Numbered from the stretch's first letter, positions 36,398 through 46,034 are shown. The stretch: 64,000 bases of DNA from DASXVU01 sp963732855 (GCA_963732855.1 CAVTBB010000005.1:1-64000), one strand, 5' to 3'. Notes: generated by a model not told the origin, from the sequence alone. A program made the numbers and translations.

Positions 36398-36603
36398 CAC
36401 TATGTAATCAGTATGTTAATATTAAACAATATCTATCGATGAAGTGCTGCACACATATCGTACGATATTCTACAACTGTTTTGATTATTCAATTGTCACG
36501 TACAGCCCAAATAGCACGATAAGGGACGATAGTTTATTGTCCAGAACTGCGGAAAATAGTGAACAACGGTCTCCCGAATGTCTACTTGGGAAGTGGCATT
36601 TTC

Positions 36604-36629
36604 GCACGAAAAGCCTAGGATTTTCGTGC
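36604..36629. repeat. 9-bp inverted repeat (hairpin)
   Basis: GCACGAAAA (36604-36612), an 8-base spacer GCCTAGGA, and TTTTCGTGC (36621-36629). It lies in the 450-base gap between the RHH gene and proline dehydrogenase and is covered by no supported gene. It may be a terminator or processing hairpin, or an attachment-type site near the recombinases. Confidence 0.45.
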
Positions 36630-36779
36630 ACGGGAGCCCGAGCAGGGGAACTCATCAGTTAACGCCGTTAATAGAGACGATCCTGTCGGGGAGGGAGATC
36701 GCTTCGGGAGGCAACAGCGATTCCCTCTTCAACCGTGCTAGCACACTACATAGTATTTCTCATTGATAGACATTGTCTA

Positions 36780-37598
36780 TCATGGAGCGGGACTCTTCTT
36801 CTGCTCCTCGAGGTCATGTAGATATTTCAGGCGCCGCGCGATGTAGGGTCCGCTCTCCTTGCCGAACGGGACATACTCGGAGACAATGAGATTGTTCTTG
36901 ACGAATGCCAATTTCGTCTTGTCCGCCAAACCCTTTAAGAAACTGAACTCGGTCTTGGTCGTATCGACGATCCCGGATAATCTTAACCAATCGAGCATCT
37001 CCGGATCATGCGTCGCCACACAATACGGTCGGTTCAGATAGGTGAGGGTTTCGACTAGCAGTTTGTAGCTCTCGCTGGTCATATGAGGATTGAAGTCATC
37101 GCCAACATACGCACCCTTGACCAGCCTGAATCTGACGTTCTCGTGACTTTGCATATCTTCGAGATCGTCCAGCGTCCTCTTCAGGTATGCTTGCAGCGCC
37201 ATCGTCACCGGTACTCCGGCCGTAGCGCATGCTTTTGTGACCCGGATTGTGAGATCAACACTCTGCTTCCCTTCCATGTCGATCTCAAACCCGACATCTT
37301 CGCACAAGGCCTCCTTAGCCAGGCCGATCGCGTTCTTCTCGCACAGTTCGGGATCGAACATCCCGCCTAGAGCGCTGAGCTTTATCGAAATGGATGCCTC
37401 CAATTTGTACTGGCGTATCTGCTTTATGCAGTCCAGATAGGCGGACATCGCATCATCGGTGCTCTCCTTCGTCGATGCATATTCGCCCAACACATCGATG
37501 ATGCACCTGATGCCTTGTTCGTTCCTCTTCCGGCACCAATCGAGTGTGCTCGGCCAAACGGGGAGCGTCCAGCGATCAGGTTCTGAGTCCATGCGCAT
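36780..37598 (-). CDS. putA: Proline dehydrogenase (PRODH domain)
   Basis: 272 residues. Barrel motifs include LEASISIKLSALGGMFD, NVRFRLVKGAYVG, YCVATHDPEM and EYVPFGKESGPYIARRLKYL, the FAD- and substrate-binding parts of the PutA/PRODH family. It oxidises proline to pyrroline-5-carboxylate and passes electrons to the membrane. It is shorter than bacterial PutA because the aldehyde dehydrogenase domain is absent, and no partner P5C dehydrogenase gene is adjacent. The gene ends the minus-strand cluster that contains two serine recombinases. Confidence 0.85.
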   Translation of the reverse strand: MRMDSEPDRWTLPVWPSTLDWCRKRNEQGIRCIIDVLGEYASTKESTDDAMSAYLDCIKQIRQYKLEASISIKLSALGGMFDPELCEKNAIGLAKEALCEDVGFEIDMEGKQSVDLTIRVTKACATAGVPVTMALQAYLKRTLDDLEDMQSHENVRFRLVKGAYVGDDFNPHMTSESYKLLVETLTYLNRPYCVATHDPEMLDWLRLSGIVDTTKTEFSFLKGLADKTKLAFVKNNLIVSEYVPFGKESGPYIARRLKYLHDLEEQKKSPAP

Positions 37599-37624
37599 AT
37601 AGCGATTGCAGAAACATAAATAGG

Positions 37625-37642
37625 TTATTATTGGGATAATAA
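37625..37642. repeat. 7-bp inverted repeat between recombinase 1 and proline dehydrogenase
   Basis: TTATTAT (37625-37631), TGGG, ATAATAA (37636-37642). It lies immediately 3' of the recombinase stop and 27 bases before the proline dehydrogenase start. It may be a terminator of the first gene or an operator of the second. Confidence 0.4.
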
Positions 37643-37644
37643 GC

Positions 37645-38487
37645 TCATTGGCCAGCGGATGATTGGACCTCGTTGTCGAGAATCTTCAATATGCTCTTCT
37701 TCTTGTCCCTGATCCTTGATGCCGCCAGTTTTTGGATGTCATTGAACGTGCTGATGTCGACGATCGCCTCGTGTGACACTTTCACAAGGATCCCATCCCA
37801 TCGCCGGAATCCTGCATAGGCCGGATTCCTCAGCAGTCTGGAGATCGAATAGATGGTCCAACCGTTTCCCCTCCGGGTTCGTACGTCTCGCTGGTTCAGT
37901 CCTTCGGCGATCTCCTTCATTTTCTTGCCGGCCAGGTAGGAGGCGAACACCTCCCGGACCACGGCCGCCTCGGGTTCCACGATAACCAGGTCTTCTTCCT
38001 TGATGCTGTATCCATATGGAGGATTAAAACCCAGAAGCCCAGTTCCGAACTCGGCCTTCTGCGCCATCCCCATATAGGTGCGTTCGCCTATCTGTTCCGA
38101 CTCCAGCTGTGCGATTCGCTGGATGATATCCACCACGAAACGACCGACGGCGTTGGAGGTGTCCAAGGACTCGTTCATGCTGGTGAACTTCTTGCCCCAC
38201 TTCTCCAGATCCTCCATCATGGTCATGAAGTTCTTCGAGTTACGATGGATACGGTCCATCTTCATGACCAGGATCAGGTCCCAGCGGTCCTTCTCCGCCA
38301 TCATCCGCTGGTATTCTGGCCTCTTCGTGTTCCGTCCGCTATGGCCATCATCGATGTAATAATCGGCGATCTCCCAGCCTTGTGCTTCGCAATAAGCGGC
38401 CAGTCTCTCCTTCTGGGCGTCCAGCGAGAAACCTTCCTTGGCCTGATCGTCAGTAGAAACTCTGGTATAGATCGCAACGTTCACCAT
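37645..38487 (-). CDS. Serine recombinase 1
   Basis: 280 residues. The resolvase domain has AIYTRVSTDDQAKEGFSLDA with nucleophile Ser-11, then VMKMDRIHRNSKNF and LESEQIGERTYMGMAQKAEF. A recombinase domain (PF07508-like) follows, ending GILVKVSHEAIVDI. The zinc ribbon and long coiled-coil tail of large integrases are absent, so it is a medium-length form. It cuts and rejoins DNA at specific sites. It is about half identical to recombinase 2 immediately upstream (100-base gap), which indicates a local duplication or a paired system. Confidence 0.88.
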   Translation of the reverse strand: MVNVAIYTRVSTDDQAKEGFSLDAQKERLAAYCEAQGWEIADYYIDDGHSGRNTKRPEYQRMMAEKDRWDLILVMKMDRIHRNSKNFMTMMEDLEKWGKKFTSMNESLDTSNAVGRFVVDIIQRIAQLESEQIGERTYMGMAQKAEFGTGLLGFNPPYGYSIKEEDLVIVEPEAAVVREVFASYLAGKKMKEIAEGLNQRDVRTRRGNGWTIYSISRLLRNPAYAGFRRWDGILVKVSHEAIVDISTFNDIQKLAASRIRDKKKSILKILDNEVQSSAGQ

Positions 38488-38587
38488 GGACAGTTCCCAT
38501 CTATCGCTGGTTGCTTCGGCATATGGCGATGCGTCGATTTAACTTGTACTGGCATATGGTCACGAGCTCAGATAGCATGACATAGTT

Positions 38588-39421
38588 TCATACTGTGGTA
38601 GCCTGTGGGAAGTTCGGTGATGAATGACGGGTGACAGCGCTCTTCCTTGAGCTCTTAGCCAGAAGTTCCTGTACCTGTTCAAACAATTCAACATTAACGA
38701 TATGGGCGTGTTTGCCCTTCTGCAGTATCTCATCCCAGACCGAGTACCCAGTGTAGATCGGATTGGTGAGAACGGCATAGACCGTTCCCTTCTCCCACGT
38801 GCTCATGTGTTTGGTAGGTACCTGGAGGAAGTTCAGCCTAGCTGCTATCTGTGACAATGGACAGCATTCCAGATATTCTCTATATATCCGCTGGACCACC
38901 TCAGCCTCGCCAGGGACTTCAACAAGATCGTGGCCTTCCCACGCGTATCCGTATGGGGCCGGGAAACCAAGCAATCCCTTGCCCTTTTTGGCCTTCTGGG
39001 TCATTCCAACCTTGACCCTTTCGCCGATCTGTTCCGACTCCAGCTGAGCAATGCGCTGGATGATGTCCATTACGAAACGGCCCATCGCGGTCGTGGTGTC
39101 GAAGCTCTCTTGCATGGAGTTGAACTCCTTGCCAGCATCCTTTAGGGCATTCATCATCAAAGTGAAGTTGATCGAGTTACGATGGATACGGTCCATTTTC
39201 AGGACCACAAGTACATCCCACTTGTCGATCTCGGACATCATGAGTTTGTATGCTGGACGCACAATGGAACGACCGCTATGCCCCTCGTCCACATATTCGC
39301 CGGCGACAATCCAGCCGCGGGCCTTACAATATGCATTTAGGCGTTTGACTTGAGCGGCAATGCTGAAACCCTCCTTTGCCTGGTCCTCAGTCGAGACCCT
39401 TGCATAGATCGCGGCACGCAT
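38588..39421 (-). CDS. Serine recombinase 2
   Basis: 277 residues with Ser-10 in MRAAIYARVSTEDQAKEGFS, KMDRIHRNSINFTL, and the E-helix region LESEQIGERVKVGMTQKAKK, then a recombinase domain (LLGFPAPYGYAWEGHDLVEV). It lies directly upstream of recombinase 1 on the same strand. Repeats of the form TGTCTGACATTATCGG and CCGACAATAAGCCGACA lie just before its start and could be its recombination or operator site. There is no transposase, tRNA or phage gene within several kilobases. Confidence 0.88.
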   Translation of the reverse strand: MRAAIYARVSTEDQAKEGFSIAAQVKRLNAYCKARGWIVAGEYVDEGHSGRSIVRPAYKLMMSEIDKWDVLVVLKMDRIHRNSINFTLMMNALKDAGKEFNSMQESFDTTTAMGRFVMDIIQRIAQLESEQIGERVKVGMTQKAKKGKGLLGFPAPYGYAWEGHDLVEVPGEAEVVQRIYREYLECCPLSQIAARLNFLQVPTKHMSTWEKGTVYAVLTNPIYTGYSVWDEILQKGKHAHIVNVELFEQVQELLAKSSRKSAVTRHSSPNFPQATTV

Positions 39422-39431
39422 CGCACAGTCA

Positions 39432-39497
39432 CCTGTCTGACATTATCGGGTCAGAAAGCGTTAATGTTCCGACAATAAGCCGACATTTGTCTGACAA
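39432..39497. repeat. Repeat cluster before recombinase 2 (possible recombination site)
   Basis: Within 66 bases: CTGTCTGACATTATCGGG, then TGTTCCGACAATAAGCCGAC, then ATTTGTCTGACAAC. TGTCTGACA occurs twice directly, and the TGACATTATCGG and CCGACAATAAGCCGACA parts are inverted, imperfect copies. Such crowded half-sites are typical of resolvase res sites and operators. Pairing of the exact sites needs alignment. Confidence 0.45.
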
Positions 39498-39780
39498 CTA
39501 TTAATATCCTTCATTGAAAGAAATATTGAACAAGCATGATTCGTTATATGTTTAGCTATGTTCGTTAACATCTAAAATAATAATCATCAAAGCAATCTTC
39601 GAAATATTCTAAATGAACAAGAATCAGGTTTTGCATAATTTGTATTGCTAGTATAGATACCACGTTTACGATTATCACTCCTGTCCATTCCGAACCTTTA
39701 ATAGCCAAGATTGAATGCTCGTGATAGGTCGTAAGGGAACGCGAAGTATCCTGAAACGGCAATAATATTGAGGCCGGATC

Positions 39781-40089
39781 ATGGCTGAAAAGAAGATATC
39801 TGAACTCAAGGACAGGGAAGAGGTCACAATCGAAGTGACCGTAACTAAGATCATGCCATTTCGTCAATTCAACAAGAAAGACGGTGGCCAGGGGAAGGTC
39901 AGGAACGTTAACGTCAACGATGAAACAGGCTCCTGCCGGATTGCACTTTGGGACGCTGATGTCGATATGATCGAGACTCTCGACATTGTCGAGGGATCGA
40001 AGTTGAAGTGCGTTGACTGCTTTGTGAAGCAAACGGACTTCGGTGTCGACATCTCCAAAGGAAGGAAAGGAAAGATCGAGAAAATCTAA
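39781..40089 (+). CDS. Single OB-fold nucleic-acid-binding protein (RPA/SSB-like)
   Basis: 102 residues. KISELKDREEVTIEVTVTKI, then KVRNVNVNDETGSCRIALWD followed by KLKCVDCFVKQTDFGVDISK, is the classic OB-fold pattern of archaeal RPA-type domains. The protein is small, soluble and ends with a Lys-rich strand. It probably binds single-stranded DNA or RNA. It lies alone downstream of the serine recombinases, so it might help them, but that is only context. Confidence 0.8.
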   Translation: MAEKKISELKDREEVTIEVTVTKIMPFRQFNKKDGGQGKVRNVNVNDETGSCRIALWDADVDMIETLDIVEGSKLKCVDCFVKQTDFGVDISKGRKGKIEKI

Positions 40090-40325
40090 ACCATTCAAAC
40101 CTTTTCTATTATTATTGATATCGATATCATATTTATTATTATAGCATATAGCTAAACATTACTTTTCTGCCAATGCTATCTTCATAGCCAGTGATATAAT
40201 ATGCCACTTATTAATAAATTATAAATGATAGATATTCAAATATTAATTTCGCAGAATACACTCGTCATTTCTGATAAAACAAAAAATAAAGATCGGGGAA
40301 GAAAAAAAGAAAATTGGGCCTGTCC

Positions 40326-41692
40326 TTACGGGCCTTTTGGAGTCCTCGCCCTGAGCAGCATAACGGCACCTACGCCAATCGCAATTACTACTGCGGCCGC
40401 AATAAAGAAGACCTCGAAGTTCGAACCTTGTGCTGCACCGGCGCTTCCCGTGTCTGTAGGCGATACCAGGATAACAGGCACCACGCCTTGATCTGCGCCG
40501 ATCTGCGAGATCTCGTTCGTTGCCTTAATAGGATCTGCCACTACCATAGATATCTCAGCGTTCAGGTCCAGACCGCTGGTGAGGCTTCCACCCGGTAGGG
40601 TAATCATATCGCTCAGCATATCGATCTGCGGTTCCACCAACGCTGAAGCCAGGAATTCGATGTCCGGAGAGTAGAACAGGTGTATCCCGGATTGCGTTTC
40701 TTTCACGTCAAACACCGTCAAATTGTGCCCGGATACCTCCATAGATGTCGTGCCTACGCACTCCATTATTGTCTGGATATCCTGCTCGATCGGTCCAAAG
40801 TTGCCATTTTCGAGTGGTATGGGGCCGAGGTTGGTAAGGTCCTGAATACGGACCGACCCGTTAAATACCCCGCCATTGACATCAAAGGCCGATGTCAGCT
40901 CTGCGGGGAGGCCAGTGGCGTTGAAATATCCACAAGCTTCTCCCGTGAGGGTCATCTTGGAATCGACATTCCATTCATCCCCGACGGTGAGCGGGAACTG
41001 GAGAAGCGGCAGAGCAGGGGCGAAATCCATGGTGGATTTGAGGTTCAGGTGCATGTTCTGATAGATCGCAAAGTCTGCAAAGGTCATGTTGACCTTCATA
41101 TCCATTATGGTCCCGCTGGTCGAATATTTCGGAAAATTTGAGGCTGTGAACGAAATACACTCGGTCAGCACGGCGGTCGAATTGATCCTCCTGATTCCCT
41201 GGGTAGCCTTGTCGATGGTCGCGAAACCGTGAGAGGTTATCGCGAACTCGAGGCTTGCATCCACACATACGACCTTGCTCTCTTTGGTCAGGTTGCGCAA
41301 GTCATATATTCCTTCGCGCGGCAGGTCACCGGTGAGTTGTAGGTTGAGCCCAGCAACAATGTTCACCCCGACACAGTATTCCAGCAGGTAAGTGTCCTCT
41401 GTCACATCAGCTACCTTGAAGACAGTCCAGGCGCCTGCGCATCCGGTCAGACGGAGGTTGTCGATGCTGATGTTGCCCAACACCAAGAGCGTGTCCTGCA
41501 GGGTTTCCATGTTCTCGCCCAGCACGTCCGAGAGGTCCCGCTCCCGCCTACCGCCCAGGTCTGGCCTTTTTCCCAGGAGGGCGGAGGGGCAGATTCGCCC
41601 TCGGCCATGACGGCGGCCGATGATACGATCAGGAGAAAGAAGATCGTCACGACCGAAAGCATCTTCATAGAAGTACTGTTCAAACTGTACAT
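40326..41692 (-). CDS. Secreted, C-terminally anchored surface protein (frameshifted)
   Basis: From ATG 41692 (or 41668) the N-terminus is a signal peptide (MLSVVTIFFLLIVSSAAVMA) followed by PPPSWEKGQTWAVGG. Then the frame is lost near 41545, and the downstream frame continues ERDLSDVLGENMETLQDTLL and on to a C-terminal membrane helix (FFIAAAVVIAIGVGAVMLL) and basic end. Adding one G restores 455 residues. The middle is beta-rich with several Cys and Asn-X-Thr sites. No family is recognised; it is likely a cell-surface protein. Confidence 0.68.
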
Positions 41693-41898
41693 TGGTTGGG
41701 TAATAACCTATCACAATATGACTGTTTTGAATGCAAAACGATATTTGAAAATTATCATGACAATGACCGAGGGGAAATTGACGAACTTTCGCTCATTGAA
41801 TAATGCAGGCTCATCCAATAATATAAGGCGACGATCGAGAAAAATAAGCAAAAGAAAGGGATTTTGTTAAGGTGTTTTATGGGGGCGCTTAGGCGCGT

Positions 41899-43560
41899 TC
41901 AACCCATTCCTGGCATGCCCATTCCCGGCGGCATTCCACCCTGCGCGCCTGGCGGCATCGGGGGTGCCTTCCTGGAGGCGATGACGTCGTCGATCCTCAG
42001 GATCATGTTAGCGACCTCTGCGGCCGACTTCACTGCCTGGGTCTTGACGCGGAGCGGCTCGATGACGTTGAGCTTCAGCATGTCATCCGGCTTGCCGGTG
42101 TCCAGGTTGATGCCCATGTTCTTGCCGTTCTTCTTCTCGTGCGCGCTCTTCAGCTGGATGACCACATCGATGGCATCCAGTCCGCCGTTCTCGGCGAGGG
42201 CCCACGGGATCACGTCCATGGCGTTGGCGAAAGCCTCGATGGCCAGCTGTTCCCTTCCTCCGACGGTGGAGGCATAGGACGCGAGCCTTAGGGACAGTTC
42301 GATCTCAGGGGCTCCAGCTCCCGGAACGACCTTTCCATCCTCGAGTGCCACTCCGACGACGCGGAGCGAGTCGTGCACAGCGCGCTCGACCTCGTCGATG
42401 ACGTGGTCAGTGCCTCCACGGATGATGATGGAAACGGCCTTAGGGTTCTTGCAGTCGGTGATGAACGTCATCTGCCCCTCACCGATCTTCTTCTCCTCGA
42501 CCATTCCAGCAGATCCCAGGTCAGCAGAAGTCAGCTCGTCGATGTTGCCGACGACGTTGGCTCCGGTGGCCTTGGAGATCTTTTCCATGTCGGACTCCTT
42601 CAAGCGCCTGGCTGCGAAGATGTCCTGCTTTGCGAGGTAGTGCTGCACCAGGTCGTCGATCCCCTTCTGGCAGAAGACGACGTTGGCTCCGGCGGCCTTG
42701 ATCTTGTCGGCCATTCTCTTCAGGGTCGACTCTTCCTCATCGAGGAAGCGCTGCATCTGAGACGGGTCGCGGATCTGGATCTTGGCTTCGACCTCGGTCT
42801 TCTTGATCTCCAGCGCGGCGGAGAGCAGGGCGATCTTTGCCTTCTTGACCACCTTGGTCATCCTTGGGTGCACACGCTCCTTGTCGAGCACGATTCCCTT
42901 GATGATCTCGGTGTCGGCGATCGATCCGCCGGTCTTCTTCTCCACCTTGATGTTGTCGACGTCGACGGTCCACTTGCCCTCGCTGTTCTTCTCAGCGATG
43001 GCCTTGATTGCCACAACGCTCAGGTCGGCGAGGAAGTCCCTCTGTCCGCCCACGCTCTTGCCGGTCATGGCGGTCATGGCCACCCTGGTCAGCATTTCAA
43101 CGTCGTTTGCGGTAACCGGGACCGCGATAGTGTCCAGCACCTTCAATGCCTCAGCGGCGGCCATCTTGTACCCGTTCGCGATGATCGTCGGGTGGATGTT
43201 CGACTCGATGAGTGCCTCAGCCTTCTTCAGGAGCTCGCCAGCGATGATAACGGACGATGTTGTCCCATCCCCGCACTCGCTGTCCTGCGTCTTTGCGATC
43301 TCGACGACCATCTTGGCCGCCGGGTGCTGTACGTCGATCTCCTTCAGGATCGTTACGCCATCGTTCGTGATGACGACGTCTCCCATGGAATCAACCAGCA
43401 TTTTGTCCATGCCTTTTGGTCCCAAGGTCGACCTTACAGCGTCAGCGACAGCTCGGGCGGCAGCGATATTGTTCGTCTGCGCGTCCCTGTTCTTCGATCT
43501 CTCGGTGCCTTCCCTGAGCACGATGACCTGTTGTTGACCATTACCCATTCCGTATGACAT
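41899..43560 (-). CDS. thsA: Thermosome subunit (group II chaperonin)
   Basis: 553 residues from ATG 43560. It contains STLGPKGMDKMLVDSMGDVV, TNDGVTILKEIDVQHPAAKM, DSECGDGTTSSVIIAGELLK and, later, GGTDHVIDEVERAVHDSLRV, the ATP-binding and hydrolysis motifs of CCT/thermosome proteins. The C-terminus is a Gly/Met/Pro tail (GGMPPGMGMPGMG). It folds proteins in a double ring. A GGAGG ribosome site and a CTTATATA box lie before the start. The upstream open frame to 43623 is not used. Confidence 0.97.
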   Translation of the reverse strand: MSYGMGNGQQQVIVLREGTERSKNRDAQTNNIAAARAVADAVRSTLGPKGMDKMLVDSMGDVVITNDGVTILKEIDVQHPAAKMVVEIAKTQDSECGDGTTSSVIIAGELLKKAEALIESNIHPTIIANGYKMAAAEALKVLDTIAVPVTANDVEMLTRVAMTAMTGKSVGGQRDFLADLSVVAIKAIAEKNSEGKWTVDVDNIKVEKKTGGSIADTEIIKGIVLDKERVHPRMTKVVKKAKIALLSAALEIKKTEVEAKIQIRDPSQMQRFLDEEESTLKRMADKIKAAGANVVFCQKGIDDLVQHYLAKQDIFAARRLKESDMEKISKATGANVVGNIDELTSADLGSAGMVEEKKIGEGQMTFITDCKNPKAVSIIIRGGTDHVIDEVERAVHDSLRVVGVALEDGKVVPGAGAPEIELSLRLASYASTVGGREQLAIEAFANAMDVIPWALAENGGLDAIDVVIQLKSAHEKKNGKNMGINLDTGKPDDMLKLNVIEPLRVKTQAVKSAAEVANMILRIDDVIASRKAPPMPPGAQGGMPPGMGMPGMG

Positions 43561-43593
43561 TAGAAATCCTCCGTGTGGGCGGTATTTTAGTGC

Positions 43594-43606
43594 TTCTATA
43601 TAAGCT
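43594..43606 (-). promoter_or_regulatory. Promoter of the thermosome gene
   Basis: On the minus strand AGCTTATATAGAA lies about 35 bases before the ATG at 43560, with the ribosome site GGAGG at 43568-43572 between them. Confidence 0.6.
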
Positions 43607-43671
43607 TTTCTTGACCAAACCACCCATGATATGCGTATATGGCAATAGACCGAAGACCTGGCGTCAGAGCA

Positions 43672-45213
43672 TCAGGTCGAGCTCTTGTGCATCTCGGTGA
43701 CGATTTGCGGATACGGTATCACTATACCGGCCTTTTTCAGCTTGGCGAAAGCCTGCTCGCGATAATCGGAGATCGCTTTATGCCTGATCTTTACCTCGTC
43801 AACCCAAATATAACAATCGAAGTCGAGCCACGATTCGTTGAAGTTGGCAAGAACGATCATCGGGATGAAGCCTGGATCATGCAAGGCATCCGGGAACTCG
43901 ATCGCCGCCTCCAGAAGGAGGCTTTTCACCTTTTCGATATCGGCGTCGTATGGGATGTGCAGCTTGGCCTTTAGCCGCATTTTCCGATCCGGACGGACGA
44001 CGTTGGTGACCCTCTTCATAGCCATTATATTGTTCGGGATGATTTGGATGGTGGCATTGTCGTTGTCGTACATGCGCGTTGAGCGCATTCCAACCTTTAG
44101 GACCTGGTAGACCTTACTACCATCCACCCTGACCAGGTCGCCTGGCCTGTATGGCCGGTCCAGTATGATCTCCATGCCGCCGAAGAAGTTAGAGAGGGTC
44201 GGTTTCGCCGCCAGGCCGATGACCATGCCCATGAATCCGAGCGTGGCAAGCAGCGCGGTCACATTATATCCTAAGCGTGACAGAACAATGGTGAGGCCGA
44301 TGAGGGGGATGATGATCGCGCCCAGTTTCTCGGCCACATTTATTACGACGTCGTCGTATTCGATCTCAGACCGGGTAGCCATATTCTTGCCATATTCTAG
44401 GATAATTCCTGAAAAGACGACATAAGCCCACCAAGTGAAAACCAGGATGCTCAGGATAAAATAGCCGTCCTCGATCAGGGGAATCCAATCTCGAGGAATG
44501 GCCATTATCTCCAGAGAGTTCTTCGCGCCATACCCCGCGACGATCAGGAAGATAGGCCACTTGCTGACCTCCAACAAGATATCGTCCATCTGGGTATCGG
44601 TCTTTCGGGTCAGGAACTTGACCGTCGGGATCAGGACCAATATGAATGCTCCGGCAAACGCAGCCCAGAACAGAACAGAGATGATGAAAGTGAAATAGCT
44701 GTCGTTGAAGGGCGCCGGTAGCGGGTTATCGAACTCACCCAGGATCTTATTGTACCTGGACTCATCGCCATAGTACGATGCCACGTGGAGGTTCGCTTGC
44801 TTCACCACGATGATCTCGCTGGTCGGGTTGTCCATGCGGGTGATGTTCAGGGAAACGATGAACGAGTGTTCGGCGACCGGGGCGGACCTCGATGCTGTAA
44901 CGTTCAGGAAGACCAGGGTATTGTCGCCTGGCTTGATCACAAGGAAGGAAGGACTGGTGACCACGGTCAGATATTCGTCCGGTGCACCTGCATAGGTATC
45001 GATGAGCAAGGACGAGTTGCCCCCATTGAATATGCTCCATCGGAATGTGGCTGTATCGCCGGCGGTAATTGATTTCTGATAATTGTCAACGTCGAATACC
45101 GATGCGCCTGTGGATTGGGCCATCGAGGCCGTGGGCAACGCGAGCAGTCCGACTGCCACGATCGCAATGACGACGGTGAGCATCCGACCTGAGACAATAC
45201 CACCCCTTATCAT
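43672..45213 (-). CDS. MscS-family mechanosensitive channel with extracellular N-terminal domain
   Basis: 513 residues from ATG 45213. A signal or first membrane helix (MLTVVIAIVAVGLLALPTAS) precedes a beta-sandwich domain of about 150 residues (ATFRWSIFNGGNSSLLIDTY, VIKPGDNTLVFLNVTAS), then membrane helices and the MscS pore region (LLATLGFMGMVIGLAAKPTL, NFFGGMEIILDRPYRPGDLV) and the cytosolic beta and alpha/beta domains. Such channels release solutes on osmotic downshock. The extra outer domain is a feature of some archaeal members. It stands alone after the thermosome gene. Confidence 0.88.
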   Translation of the reverse strand: MIRGGIVSGRMLTVVIAIVAVGLLALPTASMAQSTGASVFDVDNYQKSITAGDTATFRWSIFNGGNSSLLIDTYAGAPDEYLTVVTSPSFLVIKPGDNTLVFLNVTASRSAPVAEHSFIVSLNITRMDNPTSEIIVVKQANLHVASYYGDESRYNKILGEFDNPLPAPFNDSYFTFIISVLFWAAFAGAFILVLIPTVKFLTRKTDTQMDDILLEVSKWPIFLIVAGYGAKNSLEIMAIPRDWIPLIEDGYFILSILVFTWWAYVVFSGIILEYGKNMATRSEIEYDDVVINVAEKLGAIIIPLIGLTIVLSRLGYNVTALLATLGFMGMVIGLAAKPTLSNFFGGMEIILDRPYRPGDLVRVDGSKVYQVLKVGMRSTRMYDNDNATIQIIPNNIMAMKRVTNVVRPDRKMRLKAKLHIPYDADIEKVKSLLLEAAIEFPDALHDPGFIPMIVLANFNESWLDFDCYIWVDEVKIRHKAISDYREQAFAKLKKAGIVIPYPQIVTEMHKSST

Positions 45214-45272
45214 GCAGAACACTGGGGGATAAATATGGGCCGTTATTAATTGTTGGCCTCTGCAACATGGCA

Positions 45273-45281
45273 TATTTTATA
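45273..45281 (+). promoter_or_regulatory. TATA-like box of the ABC exporter
   Basis: TTTTATAAG lies 25 to 33 bases before GTG 45306, the spacing of a leaderless archaeal start. This supports 45306 rather than ATG 45267, which would lie inside or upstream of the promoter. Confidence 0.5.
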
Positions 45282-45305
45282 AGGTCGCTCGCCAAATGTG
45301 AATCT

Positions 45306-46034
45306 GTGGCTGAGGAAGCGGTAGCTGTCAAACGATTGACAAAGCGTTTCGGGGATATCGTTGCAGTAGACGATGTGTCGATGAATGTGGGCCGGGGTGA
45401 GATATTCGGGCTATTGGGTCCCAACGGTTCGGGGAAGACGACCCTGATACACTGCCTGATGGGCATCTATCGTTTTGAAGGAATGGTCAACGTGCTCGAT
45501 CACTCGATCCCTGAACAGAAACAGGCCGCCCGAAGGCGTATCGGTTTCATGCCACAGGAGGTCGCGATCTACAACGACCTCAGTCCATTGGAGAACGCTT
45601 TGTTCTATGGACGGATCTACGGCATGGATGACGAGGCGATACGCAAGAGGTACGACGATTTATCCCACCTCCTACAGCTGGAGGAGAAGCGGGACAAGAC
45701 CGCTAGGACGCTCTCTGGAGGACAGAAGAGGAGAGTGTCGCTCGGCATCGCGCTGCTGACCGATCCGGACCTGATAATCATGGATGAGCCGACAGTAGGC
45801 GTGGACCCTTTGCTCAGGCGAGAGTTTTGGAAATATTTCGAGGAGTTGCGCTCACAAGGCAAGACGCTTCTGATCACGACCCACATTACCGACGAGGCGC
45901 TCCGGGTCGACAGGGTCGGGCTTATGCTGCGGGGCAAGCTCATCGTCACCGGGGCACCCAAAGAGCTGATGGCCTCTGTCAAAGTCAACACCCTCGAAGA
46001 CCTGTTCATCAACTATGAGGGAGGGATGAAATGA
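45306..46034 (+). CDS. ABC transporter ATP-binding protein (drug/NatA-type exporter)
   Basis: 242 residues from GTG 45306. Walker A is GLLGPNGSGKTTLIH, the signature is TLSGGQKRRVSLG, Walker B is LIIMDEPTVGVDPLL, and the switch is TTHITDEA. It matches the NatA/DrrA-type exporters that pair with an ABC-2 permease. The permease follows with an ATGA overlap at 46031-46034. An earlier ATG (45267) gives 13 extra residues and would sit before the TATA box. Substrate unknown; possibly Na+, drugs or lipids. Confidence 0.9.
   Translation: MAEEAVAVKRLTKRFGDIVAVDDVSMNVGRGEIFGLLGPNGSGKTTLIHCLMGIYRFEGMVNVLDHSIPEQKQAARRRIGFMPQEVAIYNDLSPLENALFYGRIYGMDDEAIRKRYDDLSHLLQLEEKRDKTARTLSGGQKRRVSLGIALLTDPDLIIMDEPTVGVDPLLRREFWKYFEELRSQGKTLLITTHITDEALRVDRVGLMLRGKLIVTGAPKELMASVKVNTLEDLFINYEGGMK

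Noticed and set aside
42373..43557. Long plus-strand open frame opposite the thermosome gene (394 codons)
   Set aside because: It is a mirror of the codon pattern of the thermosome gene, with His/Leu/Asp-rich nonsense sequence and no family resemblance.
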